Source of the DNA: Oehlia diaphana
Lineage: Eukaryota; Glomeromycota; Glomeromycetes; Glomerales; Glomeraceae
Reading direction: 5' to 3'
Assembly: GCA_003833135.1 (NCBI GenBank)
Contig: QZLH01000124.1
Location: forward strand, 105,991 to 123,536
Length of the DNA stretch: 17,546 nt
Part shown: positions 9,693 to 17,436 of the stretch, piece after piece
How the letters are laid out: each line of letters starts with the position of its first letter
How positions within the stretch are numbered: the stretch's first letter is position 1
Program-made: the position numbers and the translations under genes
The notes under the pieces: model-generated
What the model was told of the DNA's origin: nothing
The model's database searches: none
What the model saw: only the letters and a program-made list of their open reading frames with translations

Positions 9693-10030
9693 GATACTTA
9701 GATACTGAGGAATTATATGGTAATTTAGATACATTATTATACCTGATTTTTATTTTCTTGTCATAAATTATTTAAACACTATGACTAGAATTGAGATATA
9801 ATTATTTTTACAAATAATTATTTATAATAAATATTAGCCAATCTCTTGTAGAAGTACAATACGTACATAATACATAATATTTAGGCGACCTTTTTTTTTA
9901 ATAAAAAAAAAAAATAATGGAAGGAAATTAAAGAAATTAAAAAATCTCTACAACTAGAAATAAAATAAATAAATAAAAATTTAAAGAGTTATTTTTTAAA
10001 TAAAGTGTAAACTAATAAATTAATGTGTTA

Positions 10031-10262
10031 TTATGCACTTTCTCCACTACTACCATTACTATTATTACTTCCAACACTACTATTTTCACTAGTTAGTTCA
10101 ATTTTTTCAGACCATTTTTTTAACACTTTTTCCAACATTTTTAAATTTACAGATTTAGTTAAAAATCAGTCAACTCCACTTTCAAAAACTAGATCTTTAA
10201 CTTCTTCACTAGCTACCAATCCAGTTGAAGCAAAAGATAAAGAACGAGAACGTTTAGTAATA
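10031..10262 (-). pseudogene. Coding-like fragment ending in a Ser/Asn/Gly-rich tail
   Basis: The minus strand reads as two open pieces in one frame split by a TGA near 10169. The first contains SLSFASTGLVASEEVKDL; the second contains KMLEKVLKKWSEKIEL and ends in an S/N/G-rich tail followed by two TAA stops (10031-10033 and 10028-10030). The composition is protein-like and includes a possible short amphipathic helix, but no family is recognised. A + strand frame at 10023-10277 with a leucine-rich start is the antisense of this tail. The fragment could be the end of a decayed gene or a chance reading. Confidence 0.25.
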
Positions 10263-10393
10263 GTATTGATATTATAATTATTAAATATAGGAAGGTATGT
10301 GATGAATGTACTGAAAATGGTGATAGTAAAATTTTAGGTATTATTATTGACATTTTAGGTTTTAATAAAACTATAAGTTGTAAATTATTTTAA
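10241..10393 (+). other. Coding-like plus-strand fragment with a CxxC pair
   Basis: An open stretch without ATG contains KYRKVCDECTENGDSKILG and ends at TAA (10391-10393). ATATAG just before its middle could serve as a 3' splice site (AG at 10289-10290). The family is unknown. It overlaps the end of the opposite-strand fragment, so at most one of the two is likely to be real. Confidence 0.2.
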
Positions 10394-10399
10394 ATTTAT

Positions 10400-10840
10400 T
10401 TATTATATAAGATATCAGTGCGTTTTACAATCAGATGACTAATCACATGATGTTTATACATTCGTAAATCGTAATAACAGCTGGACAAGTTTATTACTTA
10501 TATATCTCTAAATTAAACTATTATAATTATTTCTCAAATCTACTGGAAATAACTTTATAAGTTTATTACTAGTCCTACAAGTATCATTTCATCGAGCCAT
10601 TTACAATATATAGATAATTTTAAAAAAAAAATAATTTTGATAGCATTTACTTCAAATTACTTTTTAATTTAGAATTTTTCTTGTATTAAACGGTCTAAGT
10701 TGATCATAATCATTGGCTTAAATTTTGATCCAGTACCAATGATCAGCCAAGATTTTTTCTTTTTAACTTAATCGCTTTCAGAAATATTCCAGATATCTTT
10801 TCTGCGCATTCAGGTGATTAGTCCAAATGACGAAGTTTCG
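10400..10840. other. AT-rich spacer
   Basis: No gene is visible. It lies beyond the end of the coiled-coil relic, and CACATGATG occurs at 10443. Confidence 0.45.
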
Positions 10841-10844
10841 CCCT

Positions 10845-12352
10845 CTATGCTTTCACATTTACTATTGGGATTCCATGACGAAAGGCATTCCATCATATAA
10901 GACGATAAGTTTATTCTCCGCAATATTTACCAGAACCATTCACCTTTTATATTATTCCCTATAATTTTTTCCTTATGATCTCTATTGCATATAGGATAGA
11001 GCGCTGAACTATTAAGATTAAATCTGTCTCCTCGTTCATCACTTTCCCTTATAAATAAATAAGAAAACGTTCTAGCACCAATGATATGTTTTCGTTTTTC
11101 TTCTGGATCTTCAGGTAAAATAGATATCGGCAGACTCGGATATGTTGACCGGAGGAAGACGTAGATGGTGCACTTACTTGTGACTGGTGTGATACCGCTG
11201 GTATCTGTACTCATCTCAACATTGGGTAATTTTTCGCCAGAAGAGTTGGAGACAGATGTAGATAATGCATTTACTTCGCACTCACCAGTCACGTATCATA
11301 AACTTCTTACTCCATACGAAATTTCATAAACTTTATCGATATCGATCTCATAACTTCCATTTTGGTTGCAGGATCGATAATCTTTCCAAATAGCTTATAA
11401 ACACTTCCGGCTCTTTGAGTCTTCTTATACAGATTTGATTCTGAAACCTCAGGTAAAGAAGCTTTAACCATGGTGTAAACTTGAGACTTCGCAGTTTTTT
11501 CCGCTACACCAGTTTTAGAGCAAATTTCTGCAATATTATTTTCGTATATATGATTCTCTATAAATAAGCATACCAGCATACATTTTCTTTTTGTTTAGCT
11601 TTTATCGTTTTTCCTTCTGCGTCTTTAGCATCAGAAAATAATTGATTGGTGAGGCAATTGGATAATAGGTAGAGAGTTCTCCTGTGATGAATTGTGTGAT
11701 GAAATATGCTTGTTTTCTAGTGAGCTGGAGGGAGACTAAGATTCAGCATCTTGCGACTAAGTATGATCAGAGGCTATAGGTGTCACAATTTCTAGTGCAA
11801 CTTTAGATGCTGAAGGAGCTGTGCAGCAATCAAGTCTTGAGGTTGATTTTTAGCCGACCTACGCTGAAGTTTCTTCTCCCTATTCCTCCGCTTTATATTA
11901 TCACTAACACTTTTCTTGTTCACCTCATCTAAGAAAGCATCTGCCTTTTTATCCTCTGATGACTTGGAACTAGCAGGTATCGGGTTATATATAGATAAGC
12001 GCCCTTCTGGCACCACATCATTGACTTCGTGATCAGGCTTACATTGCTCTAACTAACTTGACTACTGCGGAGTCGGGATTATCGCATCCGCCCGTAATTC
12101 TGCTCCATCTTCGTAACCCTAGCCTAAGTTCAACATTCTTAGTTGAAGAATCTGCCTTATATTTTTCCAGTTCCTCGATTCTGGCCTTTAGCTCGGAAAT
12201 CTCTTCTATGGGCTGTCCCAACTTCACTCAATCTTAGCAACCTTCTTTTTAAGTTCAGGAATCTCAGCATTCCTGGCCTCGAGCTCAGCCTTCTCTGCCT
12301 TAACCTCAAGCTCGGTGAGGTGTTGCCTCAATAAATCTATTTCGGATTGCAT
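10845..12352 (-). pseudogene. Decayed coiled-coil protein gene of an expanded glomeromycete family
   Basis: The minus strand carries, in N-to-C order, pieces of one protein split among frames. ATG at 12352 opens a heptad-rich coiled coil (HLTELEVKAEKAELEARNAE) closed by TGA at 12224-12226. A second coiled-coil piece at 12227-12039 has EEISELKARIEELEK. A charged segment at 12016-11792 has DAFLDEVNKKSVSDNIKRRN. Then come KTIKAKQKENVCWYAYL (about 11633-11580), a helical region at 11579-11307 (TGVAEKTAKSQVY, KLFGKIIDPATKMEV), and a C-terminal region at 11292-10927 with DPEEKRKHIIG, SDERGDRF and a CNRDH motif. The likely end is a TAG at 10845-10847 after IPIVNVKA. From memory this order fits a large Rhizophagus family of unknown function. 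At least five frame changes or stops make it a pseudogene. It lies about 210 bp downstream of the Crinkler relic on the same strand. Confidence 0.7.
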
Positions 12353-12563
12353 ACCCCTAAAATAATATTATTTATGCTCTGTATGTTAATATACAAAATT
12401 GAAAAATTCACGCAACATCCCGACCAGTGGTCTGCAACTTTTGCCAAACCAAAAAAAGTTTTTTATTAATACATGCAAAAATAAATACAACGTAGCCCGC
12501 GATACATGATTGTTCTATGCTTAATAAAGCTACTTATGCTGTTTGCTAAAGCTACTCTAAATC

Positions 12564-13945
12564 CTAATTCGACTTTGTACTAGAGGTACCCTTTCCCGCG
12601 AGATTGTCGACCTTACCCTTTTTATTTCTTGCTCACCGCCTAAGTTAACAGCTGAGTCCGCCTCCTCCAATAACCATGCAATATACCCGAGGACTCTTTC
12701 AACGTTATCCACCATGTTCTTACTATCATATACAAGGTTACCGGCTTCGATAGTTTGAATCTTAGCCTGTCCTGGTCATCGAGCGAACATACCATAAAAT
12801 ACCATTTTCCGCATCTGTAACAATTTCATAAGTCTTACCCGTAAACAAACTTCTTCCTCCATCTTGCATGCATTACGTTTACGATTTGATAGAGCAGATT
12901 CGAGTTGTACAGCATTCTTAGCAATGCCCTTATCAATATCTTCGTCCTTTACTTCTGTCACACGCGGTTTAGAGTAAATCTATCGCGAAATCGACTGGTC
13001 CGTGTCCATTGGGTCCTGTAATGTTTTTTACTGATCGAAGCTCAAACTTGCATTCGTGTAGTTTTACCCCAGCGAGAAGGTATGAGCAAACATACAGTAT
13101 TGTGATTTCGATGCTTCATTTCCACTGATTGGAATGGACTTAAGACGCGCCTCCAGTTCGGTTATAAGATGTTTAAGTATTGCCTGGGAATAATCGTCTT
13201 TTAGTTCTTTATGCTCGCAAGTGAAAGGCGGGAACACTGATAATGAAGGATCGTCTGATTCGCCAAGACCATAAAGCTGACACCTTCGGGAACGACCGAT
13301 CAGAAAAGGGTTTTGAGGGTGTTTCTATGAACACGGTGAACTTGAGATTATTTTTTGACACGAACAGCTAAAGCATTACACGTAGGTACGAGGAGAGTAT
13401 TTTCCGCTGTCATTTAACATGTTGAGCACTGCCCATCATTTTCAAATGCCGGTGTTCGATATTCACTGTCCACTTGAAACCCTTCGTCCGTTTCGGGCTA
13501 ACGACGATATGTCTGCAATGCAAAGCCAGTTAGAAAAATTCTCACGAAGTAAATCTTCCCACTAATTTTTATATACCATGTTGAATAATGCCTTCGACGA
13601 GGTAAGTTCGTCAAGTAATTCCTGTTCACGGCTCGAAGTGGCGGTTGACACGGGCGCTTCGACTAGGATATGAATACATTCTTCGGTTGGTGAACCAGGG
13701 AATTATTTCGAAATCTTTTTTGTTGCTAGGAGTTTGTCTTTTTCTTGGAGTATGAGATTGCCTAAGAGATCGTCGCGTCAGGGATTTTCACCTTCCATAA
13801 CTTGAGCTTGTCTGCATCTACACCAGCAAAGTCATTATGTTTTTTCGCCTTTATAATCTCCTTGAGGTCACTAATATTCTCGTCCCTACTAATTTTAACG
13901 AGAAAGCATTCGCGGACAGATTAAATAGAATAAAGTGATAGACAC
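12564..13945 (-). pseudogene. Decayed Crinkler (CRN) gene with nuclease-like C-terminal domain
   Basis: This is a near full-length relic, about 1.38 kb. The N-terminal ubiquitin-like Crinkler header (about 13915-13765) shows ENISDLKEIIKAKKH and DKLKLWKV. A linker with ATSSREQELLDEL follows, then an intron (13513-13576), then VVSPKRTKGFKWTVNIEH (about 13497-13444), SKNNLKFTVFIETPSKPF, YGLGESDDPSLSVFPPF and ELEARLKSIPISGNEASKSQ. Next are GPNGHGPVDFAID (about 13022-12984) and VTEVKDEDIDKGIAKNAV (about 12963-12910). The last two supply the D and the E-x-K of a PD-(D/E)XK-type nuclease core. The tail ends at TAG 12564-12566. The expected start is GTG at 13943-13945 instead of ATG. Stops and frameshifts occur near 13915, 13764, 13500, 13370, 13270, 13050, 12975, 12840 and 12740, so no functional product is expected. 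Crinkler proteins are secreted or nuclear effectors in oomycetes and fungi; the role in this organism is inferred. Confidence 0.8.
13513..13576 (-). other. Retained 64-nt intron of the Crinkler relic
   Basis: On the minus strand it starts GTATAT, has CTAAC about 20 nt before the end, and finishes TTTGCATTGCAG, all canonical for a short fungal intron. Removing it places the linker next to the conserved domain segment, though one further frame change remains. Its presence argues that this copy arose by DNA duplication and not through an mRNA. Confidence 0.7.
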
Positions 13946-14450
13946 GTTTTTCGGCCTATGTAGTATTTTTTGCGAAATTTTATTGGTGCAAACTAGCATA
14001 TGTAAGCGTATGTGAGGACAAGTGTAAAATTTGCGAAAAAATACCAAAGCCTAGTATATGTGAGAAAATGAGCGTTTCACAGACCTGCTGTTGTATTTTG
14101 TATTTTGTAGCACAATGCGGTGAAAATGGCGCATCATTACACGTGACTTTTGACGATGATACTTTATTATTTACGAATTATTACAAAAGATAAAATTGTG
14201 AATAGATCGCTTACATAATGTAAATGAGAAAATATATTATTCAGCGACTGTTAATGCTTGTTGTTTTTGATTTTCAATACGGAATAACGTTCAGCGTAAT
14301 TTCATAACTATACATTCAAAGTATAATTTAACTAACTGCACTATGAAAAACACTATGAATAACATACAAAATAAAAATGTATATTATCACCACAAAAACT
14401 GCATGGATTTTTTTTGTAGGGAGGCCGCGTTACTCTATAGTACCAGCAAA
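13946..14450. other. Intergenic spacer upstream of the Crinkler relic
   Basis: It holds an imperfect inverted repeat (TATTTTTTGCGAAATTTTAT at 13964-13983 against its near-complement at 14024-14043), a direct repeat of CTAG(C/T)ATATGT (13993 and 14053), and a CACGTGAC site (14140-14147) about 195 bp upstream of the lost start. No gene is seen. Confidence 0.5.
14116..14147. promoter_or_regulatory. Conserved patch with CACGTGAC upstream of the Crinkler relic
   Basis: TGCGG, then AAAATGGC, an ATCA block and CACGTGAC match 419-447 with few differences and a 2-nt insertion. CACGTG is the classical core bound by fungal bHLH factors of the Cbf1 type. Either a shared regulatory site or a small dispersed repeat would explain the match. 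Confidence 0.35.
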
Positions 14451-14451
14451 A

Positions 14452-14917
14452 TCAGAAACCAAAATTAGCATATGCACAGGCATGGATTTCTCGAATATTT
14501 GGATCATCGGTCATATCTGCAATTAATACTCTAATTATGTATGCACTAGGAAGTATTGGTGTTGGAACATCTGGTACATCAATTGAGAATGGAGCTGCGC
14601 TCGTATGATAAAAATCCAAAACCTTAATATAAGGATCACTTATGAGAGCATAGTTCTGATCAGCATACACAACTATAATTTCGGTTTTATAAGGAGTGAT
14701 TTCATAACCTAACATTACTCCTTCAACTGTATAATTATTGGGTTGATTAGAAACAGGAGGGAAAGGATTAAGGTTTGCATAGATGGAAGAGCCGCTAGGA
14801 TTTGAATCTGGACATGGCAAACCTATGTCTCTACTTCTTTAAGAAGTTGATATGAACAGCATTAACCATGGCAAGTGCAGCCAATAAAAGGAATGCAAAT
14901 ATCAAAGTTCGGTTCAT
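14452..14917 (-). pseudogene. ML-like secreted lipid-binding protein, frameshifted after the signal peptide
   Basis: ATG at 14917 starts a clear signal peptide (MNRTLIFAFLLLAALAMVNA) with cleavage probably after VNA. The frame stops at TAG 14831-14833 after 28 residues. The next frame, open from about 14838, carries the mature part: CPDSNP at the start, a YTVEGVMLGYEITPYKTEII stretch, DVPTPILPSAYIIRVLIAD, and HACAYANFGF at the TGA 14452-14454. The paired N- and C-terminal cysteines, the proline-rich DVPTPxLP turn and the total of about 150 residues fit small ML-domain (NPC2-like) secreted proteins as I recall them from Rhizophagus. One indel near 14834-14845 separates the halves. A GT..AG of 12 nt there is too short for an intron. 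It is either a young pseudogene or a sequencing indel, as the rest is intact. Confidence 0.6.
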
Positions 14918-14999
14918 GATTATTTTATGAAGAAGTTAGTTTGAAAAATATCTGGCTGGGTTGAATTATTTCTTTTGTGTACATTATTTATTAAATGTA

Positions 15000-15589
15000 T
15001 TTATTAATAGTTTAGCTTCAGAGTTACTACTTTCTTTTTGTAAGAAAAATACCAGACCACTGGATTTCGTATTTCTTCCTTTTTTAAAACATTTGATGAT
15101 CCGTTCCTATCTAATTCAAACAAAAGTATCGGACTTAGCCCCCCTGATAATTTGCTAATTCAATGTTCATACTAAATTAAAATATGGATCGACCAACCCG
15201 GGGTGAAAATGGATTAACCCATTGATTTCCGCCGATTGTATCTCTCCAGTTGATGAACATGTACAAACAGTACCTACTGGATTTCCTCAAATGTCTACGA
15301 AATAAACCACATCATTTATATGGAGGGAGATCTTCGTCTGTGGACTGTTTTTTCTACATGAAAAAAGACCTTGTTTTCTTTGCATTATAGAAAATCGATA
15401 GATGGACCTGCTATTCCATTTGAAATATATTTTTCGGGACAACCTATCTCAGAAATGTTAGAAGACATTCTTGGCAAAACTCTTCACAAAAATAGGGTAT
15501 TCTGCCCTCCTGAAAAGTGTAGCTTTGAAGGGGAAAGACTGAACTACCACATGCTCCTACATGCTTTATATCTCTTTTTTTCTCACTAG
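15000..15589 (+). pseudogene. Degenerate coding stretch of unknown family
   Basis: Protein-like pieces follow one another across frames: LLLSFCKKNTRPLDF (about 15020-15066), KTFDDPFLSNSNKSIGLSPP (about 15087-15147), IKIWIDQPGVKMD (about 15178-15216), SPVDEHVQTVPTGFPQMSTK (about 15246-15306), LYGGRSSSVDCFFYMKKDL (about 15316-15372), then KSIDGPAIPFEIYFSGQPIS and EMLEDILGKTLHKNRVF up to TAG at 15587-15589. GCATTATAG at 15382-15390 could be a 3' splice site before the last piece. The last piece contains CPPEKC and HMLLH, a C2H2-like arrangement with only nine residues between the second C and the first H. I do not recognise the family. It is likely a decayed gene or transposon remnant. Composition is less AT-rich than its surroundings. 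Confidence 0.4.
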
Positions 15590-15653
15590 ATTCTAAAAAA
15601 TATTAACAGTAATATAGCTTTATCTGCCCTTTAAAAACGGAATGAGTTAAATT

Positions 15654-15684
15654 TGTTTAATATTTGCGCTCATGTGTAATAAAT
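15654..15684 (+). repeat. 31-bp direct repeat flanking the MITE (left copy)
   Basis: It is identical to 15886-15916 except for one base, with the core GCTCATGTGTAATAAAT. The two copies sit on either side of the inverted-repeat element at 15683-15848, and the left copy overlaps its first bases. Confidence 0.75.
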
Positions 15685-15851
15685 GTCTAAAAAAGTACCA
15701 TTTTGTTTAATTTTTGTTATTTGTAATAAAAAATAAATCGGACAAAATGGTGCTTTTTAAGACGTTTTTTAAAAGAGCCTAAAAAAGCATGATTTATGTC
15801 TTATTAAAAAAAAAATAAAATTAAACAAAATGGTACTTTTTTAGACATTAA
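15680..15851. mobile_element. MITE with perfect 29-bp inverted termini and TAA duplication
   Basis: 15682-15710 and 15821-15849 are exact reverse complements over 29 bp (core GTCTAAAAAAGTACCATTTT). Taking the element as 15683-15848 leaves TAA on both sides (15680-15682, 15849-15851), the three-base duplication expected for PIF/Harbinger (Tourist-like) elements. A diverged third copy of the terminus lies inside (ACAAAATGGTGCTTTTTAAG at 15743-15762). No coding capacity. The perfect termini suggest relatively recent origin. Confidence 0.75.
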
Positions 15852-15885
15852 TTTTACACTACATTTACCCTATAAAAGTTAATAT

Positions 15886-15916
15886 TGTTTAATATTTGTG
15901 CTCATGTGTAATAAAT
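15886..15916 (+). repeat. 31-bp direct repeat flanking the MITE (right copy)
   Basis: 30 of 31 bases match 15654-15684 (one C/T difference). Confidence 0.75.
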
Positions 15917-16250
15917 ATTAAAGTACATTATACAAACCATGTTAAGATGCTCGTATGGACGTCGTACAATAGTTATATAAACATTAATTGTAATAATAAT
16001 TTATTGCCTTCATCATATCAAATTTAATTCAAAAAATATATAGCAAGACTAATTACAAAAAATATATAATAACAAATTTTTGTAAAATTAATTGTAAATT
16101 TGATACTACTACAAATAAATAGATAGATTAATATTGAACATTTATTATAAACGATTTGTACAAAGACTTTATTATTTTTATATTTTATACATGCATTGTA
16201 AATTTAAATGGTAAGATAAATTGTGTATTTTAAGTTGGATAGAGTCTGGC
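15917..16250. other. AT-rich spacer
   Basis: Nothing coding or structured is recognised beyond short A and T runs. Confidence 0.45.
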
Positions 16251-16257
16251 TTATTTT

Positions 16258-16303
16258 TTCACTGACAATTATCTCACCGACAGAGACAATCATTTTACCG
16301 ACA
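16258..16303 (+). repeat. Short imperfect tandem repeat (ACCGACAG units)
   Basis: CACTGACAATTATCT, CACCGACAGAGACAATCA and TTTTACCGACAG follow one another at about 16-20 bp. This leads into the telomere-like region and is non-coding. Confidence 0.45.
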
Positions 16304-16424
16304 GTTTTGAAATCCTAATCCACTTACCCTTAATCTCCTTTTTGAACGTTTTCTGGTTATTGCCTGGTAAACACCCGGGGTTTTTTCAAGATGATGTTTC
16401 AATTGTTTCATCATCAATTTCCAT

Positions 16425-16465
16425 ACCCTAACCTAATCCTAAACCCTAATATCCCTAACCCTAAC
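16425..16465 (+). repeat. Interstitial telomere-like tract (CCCTAA units)
   Basis: About six or seven degenerate units of CCCTAA or CCTAA occupy 41 bp, including CCCTAACC, AACCCTAAT and CCCTAACCCTAAC. CCTAATCC and CCCTTAATC at 16312-16337 may be further decayed units. TTAGGG is the common fungal telomere repeat, so the tract looks like an internal telomeric insertion. It is not a chromosome end, because ordinary sequence continues on both sides. Confidence 0.65.
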
Positions 16466-16479
16466 TGAAATTCAAGATT

Positions 16480-16545
16480 TGACGTTTCAGGATTTAGAGT
16501 GTCGGGATAATGTACCTTCGGGATTTTGAGTTTCGGGATTTCGTA
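16480..16545 (+). repeat. Short TTCGGGATTT-type repeat
   Basis: TTTCAGGATTT, GTCGGGATA, TTCGGGATTTT and TTTCGGGATTTCG occur in a row with irregular spacing. The stretch is adjacent to the telomere-like tract and non-coding. Confidence 0.5.
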
Positions 16546-16575
16546 CCAAACCCAATTTTCCTCAGTGCGAGAAAA

Positions 16576-16822
16576 CTAGGACCCAGAAATAATATATATA
16601 GGGTCCAGATGATGAAAAAAAAATTTTTTACTATGAGCTGTACGCATTTTTTCAGGGCCGGAATTATAATAATGCCAGTCGGTTAATATAATAGGAAATA
16701 AAATTCTGACTGGCACTATCAAAAATTATCTAAAAAAGGAAAGATTTTCATGATTTTTTTTTTTTTAGTTCAAAATATGCAAACTCAAACCTGACCCTTA
16801 TATATATATTTCTGGATCCTAG
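16576..16822. mobile_element. MITE-like element with about 34-bp inverted termini
   Basis: The left terminus begins CTAGGACCCAGAAATAAT and runs to GGGTCCAG (16609). The right terminus is its near-complement (CTGACCC at 16791 to GGATCCTAG at 16822). The interior holds the GGCCGGAATTAT motif (16657) and a stem-loop, GCCAGTC (16674-16680) against GACTGGC (16708-16714). No frame inside. AAAA flanks both ends and might be a weak target duplication. Confidence 0.6.
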
Positions 16823-16829
16823 AAAACAG

Positions 16830-17430
16830 TCATATTATGGGCTTTTGCTCCTTCTCCGTTTTTTCTTATGACAATGGATGCATTCTCCAATAAGTACAGT
16901 ATATTTTCAATTCTTTTATTCTTTTCCATTGATTCAGGATATGAGGATTGATATGAAGATTTATATTTACAATAATCCTTATTATATGGTCGCTTTTATT
17001 AGTACATGATTATTATTATTATTTATTATGTTATTATTAATTTTTATCAATGAATTTTTTTTAATATTAATTTTTTAACAAATGATTTTTTATAAAAATT
17101 CGATTATTTTTTTATACTTTTTTTATTTATAAATAAATTGGTTTGAATTATACTGTAATATCTATTTTATTTATTTATTTATTTTATTTCTTAAAGAGTA
17201 GTTGAACTAAGACTAATACAAATATAAGTAAATGACTGTAATATCTATTTAAATTTTTACAAAGATGACTGATAATTTTACATTGATATCACATGATTTA
17301 ATAAACTTTAAAAATTTGTATATAACTAATTAATTAGGAAATAATTTAAATAATAACAATTATACTATGAGTGAAACAGTCTAAAATTTAAATGCACTAT
17401 TAATAAAAGAATAGTAATAATAACATACAG
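16830..17430. other. AT-rich spacer
   Basis: It contains a TTTA simple repeat (17164-17188) and two copies of CTGTAATATCTATTT (17153 and 17235). No gene is recognised. Confidence 0.5.
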
Positions 17431-17436
17431 TGGCGG

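Noticed and set aside
10023..10277. 84-codon plus-strand frame with a leucine-rich start resembling a signal peptide
   Set aside because: The leucine-rich start is the antisense of an S/N/G-rich tail on the minus strand, and there is no recognisable mature domain.
12143..12334. 63-codon plus-strand frame
   Set aside because: Antisense shadow of the coiled-coil segment on the minus strand.
14824..14835. GTAGAGACATAG as an intron rescuing the ML-like frame
   Set aside because: 12 nt is far too short for a spliceosomal intron, and removing it does not join the two frames.
14961..15158. 65-codon plus-strand frame as an intact gene
   Set aside because: Only its second half looks protein-like and it connects to pieces in other frames, so it is folded into the degenerate stretch at 15000-15589.
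16425..16465. A true chromosome end
   Set aside because: Non-telomeric sequence with mobile elements continues on both sides and the units are degenerate.
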